Assembly (NCBI RefSeq): GCF_900129305.1
Contig: NZ_FQVB01000006.1
Span: 62,001-126,000 of the forward strand
Direction of reading: 5' to 3'
Length of the DNA stretch: 64,000 nucleotides
DNA from: Desulfacinum infernum DSM 9756
GTDB lineage: Bacteria > Desulfobacterota > Syntrophobacteria > Syntrophobacterales > DSM-9756
Shown: piece after piece, positions 32,353-40,587 of the stretch
How positions within the stretch are numbered: position 1 is the first letter of the stretch
How the letters are laid out: each line of letters starts with the position of its first letter
Notes under the pieces: generated by a model
Databases searched by the model: none
What the model was told of the DNA's origin: nothing
What the model saw: the letters and a program-made list of their open reading frames with translations, nothing else
Made by a program: the position numbers and the translations under genes

Positions 32353-32494
32353 GGAGGCTTTCCGAGAACTCCCCCAACCGTCACTCCCGCGCAAGCGGGA
32401 GTCCATAACTTACTGGAAATTCTGGATCCCCGATTTCGCGGGGATGACGTAGGGGCGTTGAACGGGGCAAATCCGCCGTTGTCGGACAGCCTCC
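32353..32494 (+). mobile_element. MITE-like element T5, type B (about 142 bp)
   Basis: The left end is GGAGGCTTTCCGAGAACTCC and the right end is the complement of GGAGGCTGTCCGACAACGG. The core matches T2 closely, with the CTCCCGCGCAAGCGGGAG hairpin. Confidence 0.8.
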
Positions 32495-32850
32495 GAGGCC
32501 CGTGGCGTCGAAAAGCGCACGGGGCAGACTCTCGCCCGTGGAGGCGAATCACGGCCCCTACAGCCCGCGTCCCTTGACGGCCCTACGCCTCGGCTCATTC
32601 CCCATCGGCAGGCCACGCGTCGCCCAACTTCCTCTTCCAAGGTAATCGGACAACCAAGAGGGACGTAGCACTTGGAGGGCGGGGATAAACCCCGCCCCTA
32701 CGTGAACTCAATCTGCTCCTGTAGGGGCGGGCCTTATGCCCGCCCGTCGGGACCGCACCATGGGAAAGAACCGCCCACCCCTTCCCGCCCACGGTCCCAA
32801 GTGTGGGTAATCGTCAGCTTCCTGAAAGGAGGCGGGGGAATGGATGGGCC
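32495..32850. repeat. Intergenic region with REP pair at 32672-32750
   Basis: A REP pair (GGGCGGGGATAAACCCCGCCC-CTAC and GTAG-GGGCGGGCCTTATGCCCGCCC) in opposite orientation, 20 bp apart. The rest shows no gene. Confidence 0.7.
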
Positions 32851-34068
32851 TCAGCCGTTTTTCCGGAACCAGGCCTCCAGGCGATCCATGGCCTCGTCCA
32901 ACTCTTCTTCGGAACCGCCGAAGGACAACCGGATGTGCCCTTCCCCATCCGGGCCGAAGGCGGCACCGGGAATGGTGATCACCCGGGCCTCGTGGAGGAG
33001 GCGAAGGGCCACGGTCATGGAATCCTCGGCCAGGCTGTGGGTTCGCACCATGAGGTAGTAAGCTCCTTTCGGTTTCACGTAGGACACCCAGCGCGCCATG
33101 GCATCCAGCCGCCGGCAGACCCGGTCCCGGCGGGCCTCCAGGATCCTTCGAAACTCCTGCACGCAATCCTGCGGACCTTCGAGCGCGGCCAGGGCCGCCA
33201 TCTGGGAGGGGGTGGGGGCGCAGATGGCCGCCGCATCGTGCACTTTCATGATCTGGTCCAGGAGCTCCCCGTCGCCCACCACGGCGCCCACACGCCATCC
33301 GGTCATGGCGTATTTCTTGGAAAAACTGAAGAAGCCCAGCACCTGTCTTTTCAGCTCCGGAACATTCAGCAGGCTGAAGGGGGCCTCCCCCTCGTAGGTG
33401 AGAAAGTCGTAGGTTTCATCGCACAGGACGAAAAAGCCCTTCTCCAGGGCCAGATCGGCCACGGCCCGGAGCGCCTCCCGGCTGAAGACGGCCCCCGTGG
33501 GGTTGTGGGGACTGCAGAGCACCAGGGCCTTGGTGCGGTCGCTCACCTTCGCCCGAATCGCCTCCGGATCCAGCCCCCAGTCCTGGCGGCGCAGGGGAGA
33601 GAAGACCGGCCTGCCCTCCGCCAGCAGCACCTGCTCGATGTGGGAAGCGTAATTGGGGGAAGGAAGGAGCACTTCGTCGCCCCGGTCCACCAGGGTGAGC
33701 ATGGCCGCGCACAGCCCTTCCATGGCCCCCACCGTGATGCACACCTCACGGTCCGGATCCAGCTCCAGGCCCCGCTCTTCTCTAAGCGATTCGGCCAGGG
33801 CCCGCCGCAACGCCGGAAGGCCCGGCCCCAGGCTGTATTTTCCGATCCAGGGGTCTTGGCGCAGCGACCGGCAGACCGCCTCCACGATGTGTTCCGGGGT
33901 CCTGAAGGACGGAATCCCCTGCCCCAGCGAGACGCATCCGGGGACCTTTTCGGCCAGGAGCGGCATCTCCTTGATGGCCGAGACGGCGATCCCCCGCACC
34001 CGCCGGCTGATCCCCTCCTCCCTGTAGCTCTTCCCCGCGGCTTCCAATGCCGACCGTTTGACGCTCAT
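32851..34068 (-). CDS. PLP-dependent aminotransferase, class I/II (aspartate-type fold)
   Basis: This 405-residue protein has the fold-type I signatures: substrate loop VSLGQGIPSFRTP, NPTGAVFS, cofactor Asp-x-x-Tyr in CDETYDFLTYEGE, PLP-binding Lys in FFSFSKKYAMTGWRVG, and the carboxylate-binding Arg in IRLSFGGS. It moves an amino group between an amino acid and a 2-oxo acid; specificity cannot be read. Downstream of glcD and an amino-acid-binding protein on the same strand, it may belong to one amino-acid or hydroxy-acid utilisation unit. Confidence 0.9.
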   Translation of the reverse strand: MSVKRSALEAAGKSYREEGISRRVRGIAVSAIKEMPLLAEKVPGCVSLGQGIPSFRTPEHIVEAVCRSLRQDPWIGKYSLGPGLPALRRALAESLREERGLELDPDREVCITVGAMEGLCAAMLTLVDRGDEVLLPSPNYASHIEQVLLAEGRPVFSPLRRQDWGLDPEAIRAKVSDRTKALVLCSPHNPTGAVFSREALRAVADLALEKGFFVLCDETYDFLTYEGEAPFSLLNVPELKRQVLGFFSFSKKYAMTGWRVGAVVGDGELLDQIMKVHDAAAICAPTPSQMAALAALEGPQDCVQEFRRILEARRDRVCRRLDAMARWVSYVKPKGAYYLMVRTHSLAEDSMTVALRLLHEARVITIPGAAFGPDGEGHIRLSFGGSEEELDEAMDRLEAWFRKNG

Positions 34069-34162
34069 GCCGTGATCCGTTTTCCGTTATCAGCTGTCAG
34101 TTGTCAGTTGTCGGTTGCCGTCTTCCCTACGGAATGTTTTTCACGCGCGTGGGATCCGGGGC

Positions 34163-34200
34163 AATCCCCCCTGGCCCTCCTTTGAAAAAGGGGGGAACTT
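34163..34200. repeat. Poly-C/poly-G palindrome
   Basis: AATCCCCCCTGGCCCTCC-TTTGAAAAAGGGGGG, third copy of the family. Confidence 0.55.
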
Positions 34201-34245
34201 TCAACCGTTACCCTTCACTCTTCACCCTTCACTCATCACTCATCA
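34195..34245 (-). repeat. Stop-codon-anchored heptanucleotide array
   Basis: On the minus strand: TGATGAG (overlapping the last Asp-Glu codons), TGATGAG (starting at the TGA stop), TGAAGGG, TGAAGAG, TGAAGGG, TAACGGT, TGAAAG. Confidence 0.85.
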
Positions 34246-35654
34246 AAGATCTTTCCGGGGTTGAGGATCCCACTAGGATCCAGCAGCCGCTTGATGTCCC
34301 GTTGGAGGCGGATGCTGTCCGGGGCGAGTTCCATGGAAAGGTAGCGTTTCTTGGCCGTGCCGATCCCGTGTTCCCCGCTGATGGTTCCTCCGCGCCGGAG
34401 GACTTCCGCCAGGATCCGCCGGACGCCCGCCTCCACCTTCTCCGGCGCCGCCTCGCCGGATGCGGTGATGTTCAGGTGGATGTTGCCGTCGCCCGCATGG
34501 CCGAAGCAATAGATCTCCAGCCCGGTCTCCGCCTCCAGTTCCGGAACCTTGGAAACGAAGGGCGCGATCTGGCCCAGGGGCACCACCACGTCTTCGGGGA
34601 TGTAAACGGGCGCGCTCTCCTCGATCCGGAGCGACACCTGACGGCGCACGTCCCACATGCGTTCCCGCTTGGCGGCATCGGGAGCCAACAGCACGTCCGA
34701 GGCGCCCTTTTCCAGGCACACCTCCCCCATGCGCTCGATCTCGCGCCGGATCACTTCCGGATGGCCGTCGGATTCCAAGAGAAGAAACGCCCCGGCATGG
34801 TTCGCGCCTTCGCAGGGGAGCAGATCCCCCACGAGGCCCAGGCACCGCCGGTCCAGGAACTCCGCGGTGGACGGCACCATCCCGGACGTGAGCACCCCGT
34901 GCACGGCTTCCATGGCCCGGACCATGTCCCTGAAAAGGGCCACCAGCGTGGTGACGGCGGGCGGGCGAGGCACCAGTTTCAGGACGAGCCGCGTGATGAC
35001 TCCCAGCGTTCCTTCGGATCCCACCAGCAGGCGGGTGAGATCATAGCCCACCACCCCCTTTCGGGTCTGAACGCCCGTGTGGAGAAGGGTTCCCGTGGGA
35101 ATGACCACCTCCAGGCCCAGCACGTAGTCCCGGGTGGTGCCGTACTTGACGCAGGCGGGCCCGCCGGCGTTGGTGGCGGCGTTCCCGCCGATGGAGCAGG
35201 TATCGAAGCTGGCCGGGTCGGGCGGATAGAAAAGGCCCTCCCCGGCGGCCGCCTTCTTGAGTTCCCCGTTGATGACCCCCGGTTCCACCACGGCGATGAG
35301 GTTCACAGGGTCCACGTCCAGGATGCGGTTCATGGCGGAACAGTCCAGCACCACGCCGCCCAGAACCGGCACCGCCCCTCCGGCCAGCCCCGTCCCCAGG
35401 CCCCGGGGCGTGACGGGAAATCGGAAGCGGTTGGCCAGATCGAAGAGCCTTCGGACCTGGGATGCGTCGGAAGCCCTCACCACGGCTTCGGGCATTCGGC
35501 GAAGCCGACTGGCGTCCTCGGCATAGTCCGCCATGCGCTCCGGATCGGTGACGACCCTGTCGGGGCCCGCCGCATCCCGAAGGCGTTCCAGCACATCCTT
35601 CGTGAGGGGCGAAAAAGGAAGGTGCGTTTCCTTCGACATCGATCGACGGCTCAT
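34236..35654 (-). CDS. glcD: FAD-linked oxidase, GlcD/lactate dehydrogenase family
   Basis: At 472 residues, the FAD-binding PCMH domain is at about 40-215 (FPVTPRGLGTGLAGGAVPVLGG; CSIGGNAATNAGGPACVKYGT). The C-terminal FAD-oxidase domain has CFGHAGDGNIHLNI and ISGEHGIGTAKKRYL. These enzymes oxidise 2-hydroxy acids such as glycolate or D-lactate. No GlcE or Fe-S GlcF partner is adjacent. The start is uncertain between 35654 and 35639, as neither has a clear ribosome site; 35654 follows the upstream stop by 8 bp. The last two residues lie in a heptamer repeat. Confidence 0.9.
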   Translation of the reverse strand: MSRRSMSKETHLPFSPLTKDVLERLRDAAGPDRVVTDPERMADYAEDASRLRRMPEAVVRASDASQVRRLFDLANRFRFPVTPRGLGTGLAGGAVPVLGGVVLDCSAMNRILDVDPVNLIAVVEPGVINGELKKAAAGEGLFYPPDPASFDTCSIGGNAATNAGGPACVKYGTTRDYVLGLEVVIPTGTLLHTGVQTRKGVVGYDLTRLLVGSEGTLGVITRLVLKLVPRPPAVTTLVALFRDMVRAMEAVHGVLTSGMVPSTAEFLDRRCLGLVGDLLPCEGANHAGAFLLLESDGHPEVIRREIERMGEVCLEKGASDVLLAPDAAKRERMWDVRRQVSLRIEESAPVYIPEDVVVPLGQIAPFVSKVPELEAETGLEIYCFGHAGDGNIHLNITASGEAAPEKVEAGVRRILAEVLRRGGTISGEHGIGTAKKRYLSMELAPDSIRLQRDIKRLLDPSGILNPGKIFDE

Positions 35655-35662
35655 GCAGGGCG

Positions 35663-36421
35663 CTACGGCTTGTACTTTTCCACCAGCTCGTTCCACTTGG
35701 GCGAATTCATGAGCCGCTGCAGTCCTTCGTTGAGCAGGTTCAGGAGCTCCGCATCCCCCTTGCGGACACCGTAGGCGAAGGACTCTTCCGGCATCCCGAA
35801 GGTTCCCAGAATCTTCACCGGCTTTTCCCGGGCGATGTCCTTGGCCGGCGCGTCGTCCATGGCGGCGGCCATGATCCGGCCGTTCACCACGTCCTCGGCG
35901 GCCAGCGGGGCCGAGTCGTAATAGACCAACTCGAACCGGCGGCCCTTGTCGATAAGGTTTTCCTTCATCCACTTGGCCTCTGACGTTCCGCGCTGCACGC
36001 CCACCTTGTTGCCGTTGCCGAGCACGTCATCCACGGTGAGGTTCGAATCCTTCTTCACCACCAGCACCTGCTTGATCTCCCAGTAGGGGATGGTGTAGTC
36101 GATCTGCTTTTTCCGCTCTTCGGTGACGCTCAGCCCCGAGGCGATGAGATCGATCTTTCGGTTGGTGAGACTGGGAATGATGGCGTCCCAGTCGATGGCC
36201 ACGTGTTTGACCTTGAAGCCCATTTCCCGGGCGATCCAGTCCAGGGCCTCCACATCGAACCCGGCGGGCTTTCCGTCCTTGTCGATATAGGCGAAAGGTG
36301 GGAAATTGGCGTCGATGCCGTTGACGTAAACCTTCTCCTCCGCTTGAACGGGGCTGATCCCCCATCCGAGGGTGACCAGGGCCAGGGCCAGACTGAGCAC
36401 GTGGATCCAGCGAAGCTTCAT
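35663..36421 (-). CDS. ABC transporter substrate-binding protein, amino-acid type (family 3)
   Basis: At 252 residues, the start at 36421 has AGGAGG 7 bases upstream, which favours it over the ATG 6 bases earlier. The signal peptide is about 1-25, cut after VQA. The family-3 signature GFDVEALDWIAREMGF and the ligand-pocket stretches (SGLSVTEERKKQIDYTIPYW, GVQRGTSEAKWM) are present. No permease or ATPase gene follows, so it works with a transporter elsewhere, or senses. It is the first gene of the row that continues into glcD. Confidence 0.88.
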   Translation of the reverse strand: MKLRWIHVLSLALALVTLGWGISPVQAEEKVYVNGIDANFPPFAYIDKDGKPAGFDVEALDWIAREMGFKVKHVAIDWDAIIPSLTNRKIDLIASGLSVTEERKKQIDYTIPYWEIKQVLVVKKDSNLTVDDVLGNGNKVGVQRGTSEAKWMKENLIDKGRRFELVYYDSAPLAAEDVVNGRIMAAAMDDAPAKDIAREKPVKILGTFGMPEESFAYGVRKGDAELLNLLNEGLQRLMNSPKWNELVEKYKP

Positions 36422-36774
36422 GGGCATTCCTCCTGTTCGGTTGATAAGACCTTGTCTTGCGATTCCCGAAAACCAGCAAAAGATTTTGCGAGAGTATTCT
36501 CAAAGGCGGGGCGGATCAAGGGGAAAGAAGGAAACGGGCCGTACGCACTCAAAGAGCTGCAGGTGCCGGCGCGGCATTTGAACATACAGGGGCAAAATTC
36601 TGACGGGCTGGCATAAAACCCACCCCTACGGAGCGAAAAAACCTCCCGGGTAAGGGGGCTTATCCCCGCCCGCTGATCCCCCAACATTCAGGAAACCGGG
36701 TAAAATGATGGCTTGATAAAGTGAAAAAGCATCGCACATAAAGGCGAGCAAACGTCAAGGGCAACGAGTGGGCT
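36422..36774. repeat. Intergenic region with a degenerate REP pair at 36595-36690
   Basis: GACGGGCTGGCATAAAACCCACCCCTAC and CTTATCCCCGCCCGCTGAT are eroded versions of the REP pair. An AGAC-CTT-GTCT inverted repeat (36449-36459) lies in the leader of the binding-protein gene. No gene is seen. Confidence 0.5.
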
Positions 36775-36863
36775 GTGGGAGCGGCCAAGGCCGCGCAAGA
36801 AGTGCCCGGCCATCCAGTGGCCATGGGTCGCCCCGAGCCCATCGCGCCTTGCGGCGCTCCCAC
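36775..36863. repeat. Long inverted repeat with TGTGGGAGCG / CGCTCCCACA ends
   Basis: The 10-bp ends are exact inverted copies enclosing about 69 bp. The arms extend imperfectly (AAGGCCGC/GCGCCTTGC). It resembles the Pseudomonas-type REP sequence GTGGGAGCGG in its ends. Confidence 0.55.
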
Positions 36864-36887
36864 AACCTGTTTTCTGACAAGCTCCCA

Positions 36888-37005
36888 GGAGCCTGCGTGA
36901 GAACGCTGTTTTCCCGGGAGCGCGGGCGTCTCGCCCGCTTCCCGTGCGGGCCGGAGGCCCGCGTTCCCGGGGCGAAGGGCTTTCGGACACGTTGTCAGAC
37001 CCTAC
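36888..37005 (+). mobile_element. MITE-like element T6, type D (about 118 bp)
   Basis: The left end is GGAGCCTGCGTGAGAACGC and the right end is the complement of GGTAGGGTCTGACAACGTG. The core is GGGAGCGCGGGCGTCTCGCCCGC and GCGGGCCGGAGGCCCGCG. The same core occurs inverted in T8. Confidence 0.65.
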
Positions 37006-37007
37006 CT

Positions 37008-37223
37008 GGAAGCCTGTCCGGGAATGGTTTTCAGGCTCAAGGGGCCGAGAATTTTCAATCATTTCGTAGCCGCGGGGCTTCAGCCCCGCGGAAAGGGCCA
37101 CTGTAACCCCTTGAAGACGCAGGGCGTATGCGAGGCCTATCCGACAACCAGGAATTCTTCCGCCGCCCTAAAGGGCGGCGCTACGAGAAAAGAGATCATC
37201 CGCGACGTTTTCGGACACCCTCC
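37008..37223 (-). mobile_element. MITE-like element T7, type A (about 216 bp), reversed
   Basis: Opposite orientation to the other type-A copies: CCGCGGGGCTTCAGCCCCGCGG first and CCGCCCTAAAGGGCGGCGCTACG last. The ends are GGAAGCCTGTCCGGGAATGG and the complement of GGAGGGTGTCCGAAAACG. It abuts T6 (2-bp gap) and lies 10 bp from the hybrid-kinase stop. Confidence 0.75.
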
Positions 37224-37233
37224 TGGGCAGCTT

Positions 37234-39609
37234 TCAGGCGCCCAGCACGTCCCGCACCTTTTCCAGCAGGTCCCGCACGGAAAAGGGCTTTTGAAGGAAA
37301 GGCACGTGGCCTTCCAAAATGCCGTGGCGCACCACGGAATCATCCGTGTAACCGGACATGAAGAGCAAGCGCAGCCCCGGCAGGCGCCCCCCCAGCTGTT
37401 CCGCCAACTGAGCGCCGCTCATCCCGGGAAGCACCACGTCGGTGACCACCACATCCGGGCGGAACCCGCCCTCTTCCACCAACCGCAAAGCCTCTTCGCC
37501 ACTGCCCGCGACCTCCACCCGGTATCCGTACCGTTCCAGAACGGCCTTGGCCAGTCCTCGCAACGCGGGCTCGTCTTCCACCACCAGCACCCGCTCGCCT
37601 CCCCGAGCCCGTTCCAGGGGGGCCTGTGATTCTTCCTCTTGCTTACGCTCCTTTTCCGCGCGGGGAAGATAGACCTTGAACGTGCTGCCTTTGCCCGGCT
37701 CCGAATAGACCCAGATATGCCCTCCGGACTGCTTCACGATGCCGTAGACGGTGGCCAGACCCAGCCCTGTTCCCTTCCCGGTCTCCTTGGTGGTGAAGAA
37801 GGGCTCGAAGATCTTGGAAAGAGTCTCCGCATCCATGCCACATCCGGTGTCCGACACGGATAATTGCACGTAATCGCCAGGGGTCACTTCCGCATGACGT
37901 GCCGCGTAGGCCTCGTCCAAATGCACCGAAGCCGTCTCGATGAGAAGCCTTCCTCCGGTGGGCATGGCGTCCCGGGCATTCACGGCCAGGTTCAGGATCA
38001 CCTGCTCCATCTGCCCCGGATCCACTTCCACGGTGGGAAGGTTTTCGGCCAGGGCCAGCCGCAGGTCGATGTCTTCGCCGATGAGGCGCCGAAGCATCTT
38101 GTCCAGGTTCTTCACCAAGTCGTTGAGATCCAGTACCACCGGCTGCAGGGTCTGCTTTCGGCTGAAGGCCAGGAGCTGACGGGTGAGCGAGGCGGAACGT
38201 TTGGCCGCTGACAGCATCTGCTCCACCATGCGGCGAAGCGGGTCTTCCGGGTGGATGCGCTCCAGGGCGTGCTCCCCGTAGCCCAGGATGATGGTGAGAA
38301 GGTTGTTGAAATCATGGGCCACGCCGCCGGCCAGACGCCCCACGGCCTCCATCTTCTGGGCCTGGAGGAACTGAGCCTCCAGCGCCTGACGCTCCCTTTC
38401 CTTTGCCATGAGATCCAGGCGCCCCTGGAGGATGGGGGCCATCCAGCGGGCCACGTCCTCCACCAGGGCCACGTCGGCCTCCGTATAGACCGTCTCCCGC
38501 TTGTCGGCCAGCAGGATGTTGCCGATGAGTCGGTCCCGATAGACCACGGGGACACTCAAAGCGCGATGGATCGCCACGTGCCCTTGGGGCACCTGAAAGG
38601 GACCTTGGGAGACTCGGGTGCGCTTCTCCCGCATCGCCTCTCCCCAGATCCCCTTCCATTTCTCGGGCGGAAAGACGAAGTGTTTCTCTTCCATTCGGCA
38701 GCGGTCCCACACGTCCCCGGAAAGGGTCGGACACACCCACCGCCCTTCTTCGTCCACATACCCGAAAATGCCAAGCGGACTCTTCGTTTCTTCCATCACC
38801 ACCTGCAGCACCGCCTCATAGACCCCGTCGTCCACCTGGGTGAGGAAGATCTCGGCGATGCGGTTTTTCACCGCCAGGCGTCGTTGCGAGTTCCGAAGCG
38901 CCTCCTGGGCCGCCTTCAGTTCGGTGATGTCGCGGATGGAGACGATGGTGGCGGGATTCCCGTCCCAGACCGTTTCCGCCGTGTTGAGCAGGCCCCATCC
39001 CGCACCGCCGTGACGCCGGGGAAGATCGATTTCCACGGGCACATCGCCTTTTATGAGGCAGCCGAAGGGCGTTGCCAGAAGATCCTCCACCGACTGCCCG
39101 AGAAGGGCTTCGGCGGCCGGGTTGGCGAAGACGATGCGCCCGTCGCGATCCAGCACCAGGATCCCGTCGGCCGTATTCTCCACCAGGGCCCGGATGTTGG
39201 CGTCCATTTCCGCCAGGCGCCGGCGTTGCTCCATCATCACGAGGGCACGACGCACCGTGTGGGGAAGTTGGGCGATGTGGTGGGGCGTCTTGATCACGTA
39301 ATCGTCTGCCCCCTCCTTTAGGGCCTTGACGGCGATCTCTTCCGAGCCCGTGCCGGTCACCACGATCACCGGAACATCGGGCTTTACCACCTTCACCGCC
39401 CGGATCACCTCCAGGCCCTCGAAACCCAGGATGTTGAAGTCGGTGAGCACCACGCGGAAGTCTTCTTCTTCCAGAGCCCTCTCGAAGGATTCCCGGTCGT
39501 CGGCCTCGATCAACAGGTAATCGCCCTCCACGGACAGGGCATGGCGGATCAGGGCCCGATCATGGGGTTCGTCGTCCACGCACAAAATTCGGATGGGTTT
39601 GCCGCTCAT
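37234..39609 (-). CDS. Hybrid histidine kinase: receiver, PAS, GAF, kinase, receiver
   Basis: At 791 residues, the domains in order are: receiver (about 7-125, D57 in [13 protein letters not shown]), PAS (130-250), GAF (265-410), H-box [13 protein letters not shown] (His near 440), HATPase ([28 protein letters not shown]; about 540-660), and a second receiver (670-790, [13 protein letters not shown]). It is soluble. The His-to-Asp order suggests a phospho-relay, with input from an upstream kinase through the first receiver. It lies 6 bp after an Rcp1-like receiver gene and downstream of a LytS-type kinase, so the three probably form one pathway. GGATAAGGAG precedes the ATG. Confidence 0.93.
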   Translation of the reverse strand: MSGKPIRILCVDDEPHDRALIRHALSVEGDYLLIEADDRESFERALEEEDFRVVLTDFNILGFEGLEVIRAVKVVKPDVPVIVVTGTGSEEIAVKALKEGADDYVIKTPHHIAQLPHTVRRALVMMEQRRRLAEMDANIRALVENTADGILVLDRDGRIVFANPAAEALLGQSVEDLLATPFGCLIKGDVPVEIDLPRRHGGAGWGLLNTAETVWDGNPATIVSIRDITELKAAQEALRNSQRRLAVKNRIAEIFLTQVDDGVYEAVLQVVMEETKSPLGIFGYVDEEGRWVCPTLSGDVWDRCRMEEKHFVFPPEKWKGIWGEAMREKRTRVSQGPFQVPQGHVAIHRALSVPVVYRDRLIGNILLADKRETVYTEADVALVEDVARWMAPILQGRLDLMAKERERQALEAQFLQAQKMEAVGRLAGGVAHDFNNLLTIILGYGEHALERIHPEDPLRRMVEQMLSAAKRSASLTRQLLAFSRKQTLQPVVLDLNDLVKNLDKMLRRLIGEDIDLRLALAENLPTVEVDPGQMEQVILNLAVNARDAMPTGGRLLIETASVHLDEAYAARHAEVTPGDYVQLSVSDTGCGMDAETLSKIFEPFFTTKETGKGTGLGLATVYGIVKQSGGHIWVYSEPGKGSTFKVYLPRAEKERKQEEESQAPLERARGGERVLVVEDEPALRGLAKAVLERYGYRVEVAGSGEEALRLVEEGGFRPDVVVTDVVLPGMSGAQLAEQLGGRLPGLRLLFMSGYTDDSVVRHGILEGHVPFLQKPFSVRDLLEKVRDVLGA

Positions 39610-39615
39610 GACTCC

Positions 39616-40080
39616 TTATCCTTCCATCGCAACCGGAACCGGCGGCGGCACGTTGAGTGTCAGCCAGTAAGCGCACAGGTTTTGAATCACCTCCAGAAAG
39701 CCGTAGAAACTGAGAGGTTTCACCAGGTAGGAATTGACCCCGTAGTCGTAGCCCAGGGCCCGATCGCTTTCCTCCTGGGAGGAGGTGAGGATGATCACGG
39801 GAATGCGCTTGATTCCGGGGGTAGTTTTGAGGATCTTCAGCACTTCCAGTCCGCTCAGGCCCGGGAGCTTGAGATCCAGCAGGATGTAGTCGGGAAGCGG
39901 ATGGGCCGTTCGGTCCGCGTAATCCCCCCGACCCAGGAGATAGTCCAAGGCTTCTTCGCCCGTTTCCACCACGCGCACCTCGTTATCCAGATGGGTCTCG
40001 CGGAAGGCGTTGAGGGCCAGTTCCGCGTCCATGGGATCGTCTTCCACCAGCAGGATCAGGCCTTTTTTGTTTCCGGTCAT
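39616..40080 (-). CDS. Single-domain response regulator, Rcp1-like
   Basis: This 154-residue protein is a receiver with the insertion typical of the Rcp1 group (DYLLGRGDYADRTAHPLPDYILLDLKLPG). Phospho-acceptor is D69, acidic pair E13-D14-D15, Lys in YLVKPLSF. The ATG at 40080 follows GAGGG. Rcp1-like proteins usually take phosphate from bacteriophytochrome-type kinases with an H-box like SHDLRAPLR. The kinase at 40588 has exactly that form, so it is the likely donor. Confidence 0.9.
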   Translation of the reverse strand: MTGNKKGLILLVEDDPMDAELALNAFRETHLDNEVRVVETGEEALDYLLGRGDYADRTAHPLPDYILLDLKLPGLSGLEVLKILKTTPGIKRIPVIILTSSQEESDRALGYDYGVNSYLVKPLSFYGFLEVIQNLCAYWLTLNVPPPVPVAMEG

Positions 40081-40146
40081 GGGTTCATCCCTCGGCAACT
40101 TGGGGAAGCGCCATTCGGTTGAACGAATCCTTCTCGGAGCGCACTC

Positions 40147-40232
40147 CTGAAGGGCGGGCCTGAAGTCCGCCCCATGACAGCACATGGGCCTCTTGGGGTA
40201 GGCCGGGGTCTATCCCCGCCTACCCGCCGCTC
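40147..40232. repeat. REP pair
   Basis: GGGCGGGCCTGAAGTCCGCCCC and GGCCGGGGTCTATCCCCGCC, in opposite orientation and partly eroded. Confidence 0.6.
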
Positions 40233-40238
40233 CATCCA

Positions 40239-40358
40239 GGGGGTTATCCGACAATGTGTGCGAAGGCCCTTTCCCCTGGGAGCGCTGGCCTCCGGCCCGC
40301 ACAAGAAGCGGGCGAGACGCCCGCGCTCCCTGGAAAACAGCGTTCTCGGACATCCTCC
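40239..40358 (-). mobile_element. MITE-like element T8, type D (about 120 bp), reversed
   Basis: Its core is the inverted copy of T6 (GCGGGCGAGACGCCCGCGCTCCC). The right end is the complement of GGAGGATGTCCGAGAACGC; the left end is GGGGTTATCCGACAATG. Confidence 0.65.
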
Positions 40359-40360
40359 CA

Positions 40361-40574
40361 GGAGGCTGCTCGAAAATGCACGTGTTGACCCCTTTTCCCG
40401 TAGCGCAGCCCTTCAGGGCTGCGAAGGAATCCCCGGACGCGGAGGGACCATCGCGTATTTCCTGTCCCTTCATGGGGTTCCGATGTCCCCTTCCCGCGGG
40501 GCTGAAGCCCGCGGCTACGAAACAAAGCGGGGCCCGTATCGGTTATTGAAAAAACCTGTTCCCGGCCAGGCTCC
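40361..40574 (+). mobile_element. MITE-like element T9, type A (about 214 bp)
   Basis: The ends are GGAGGCTGCTCGAAAATGC and the complement of GGGAGCCTGGCCGGGAACAGG. The hairpins are GCAGCCCTTCAGGGCTGC and a slightly damaged CGCGGGGCTGAAGCCCGCGG. It abuts T8 with a 2-bp gap. Confidence 0.75.
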
Positions 40575-40587
40575 CGGTTTCTCTCTT

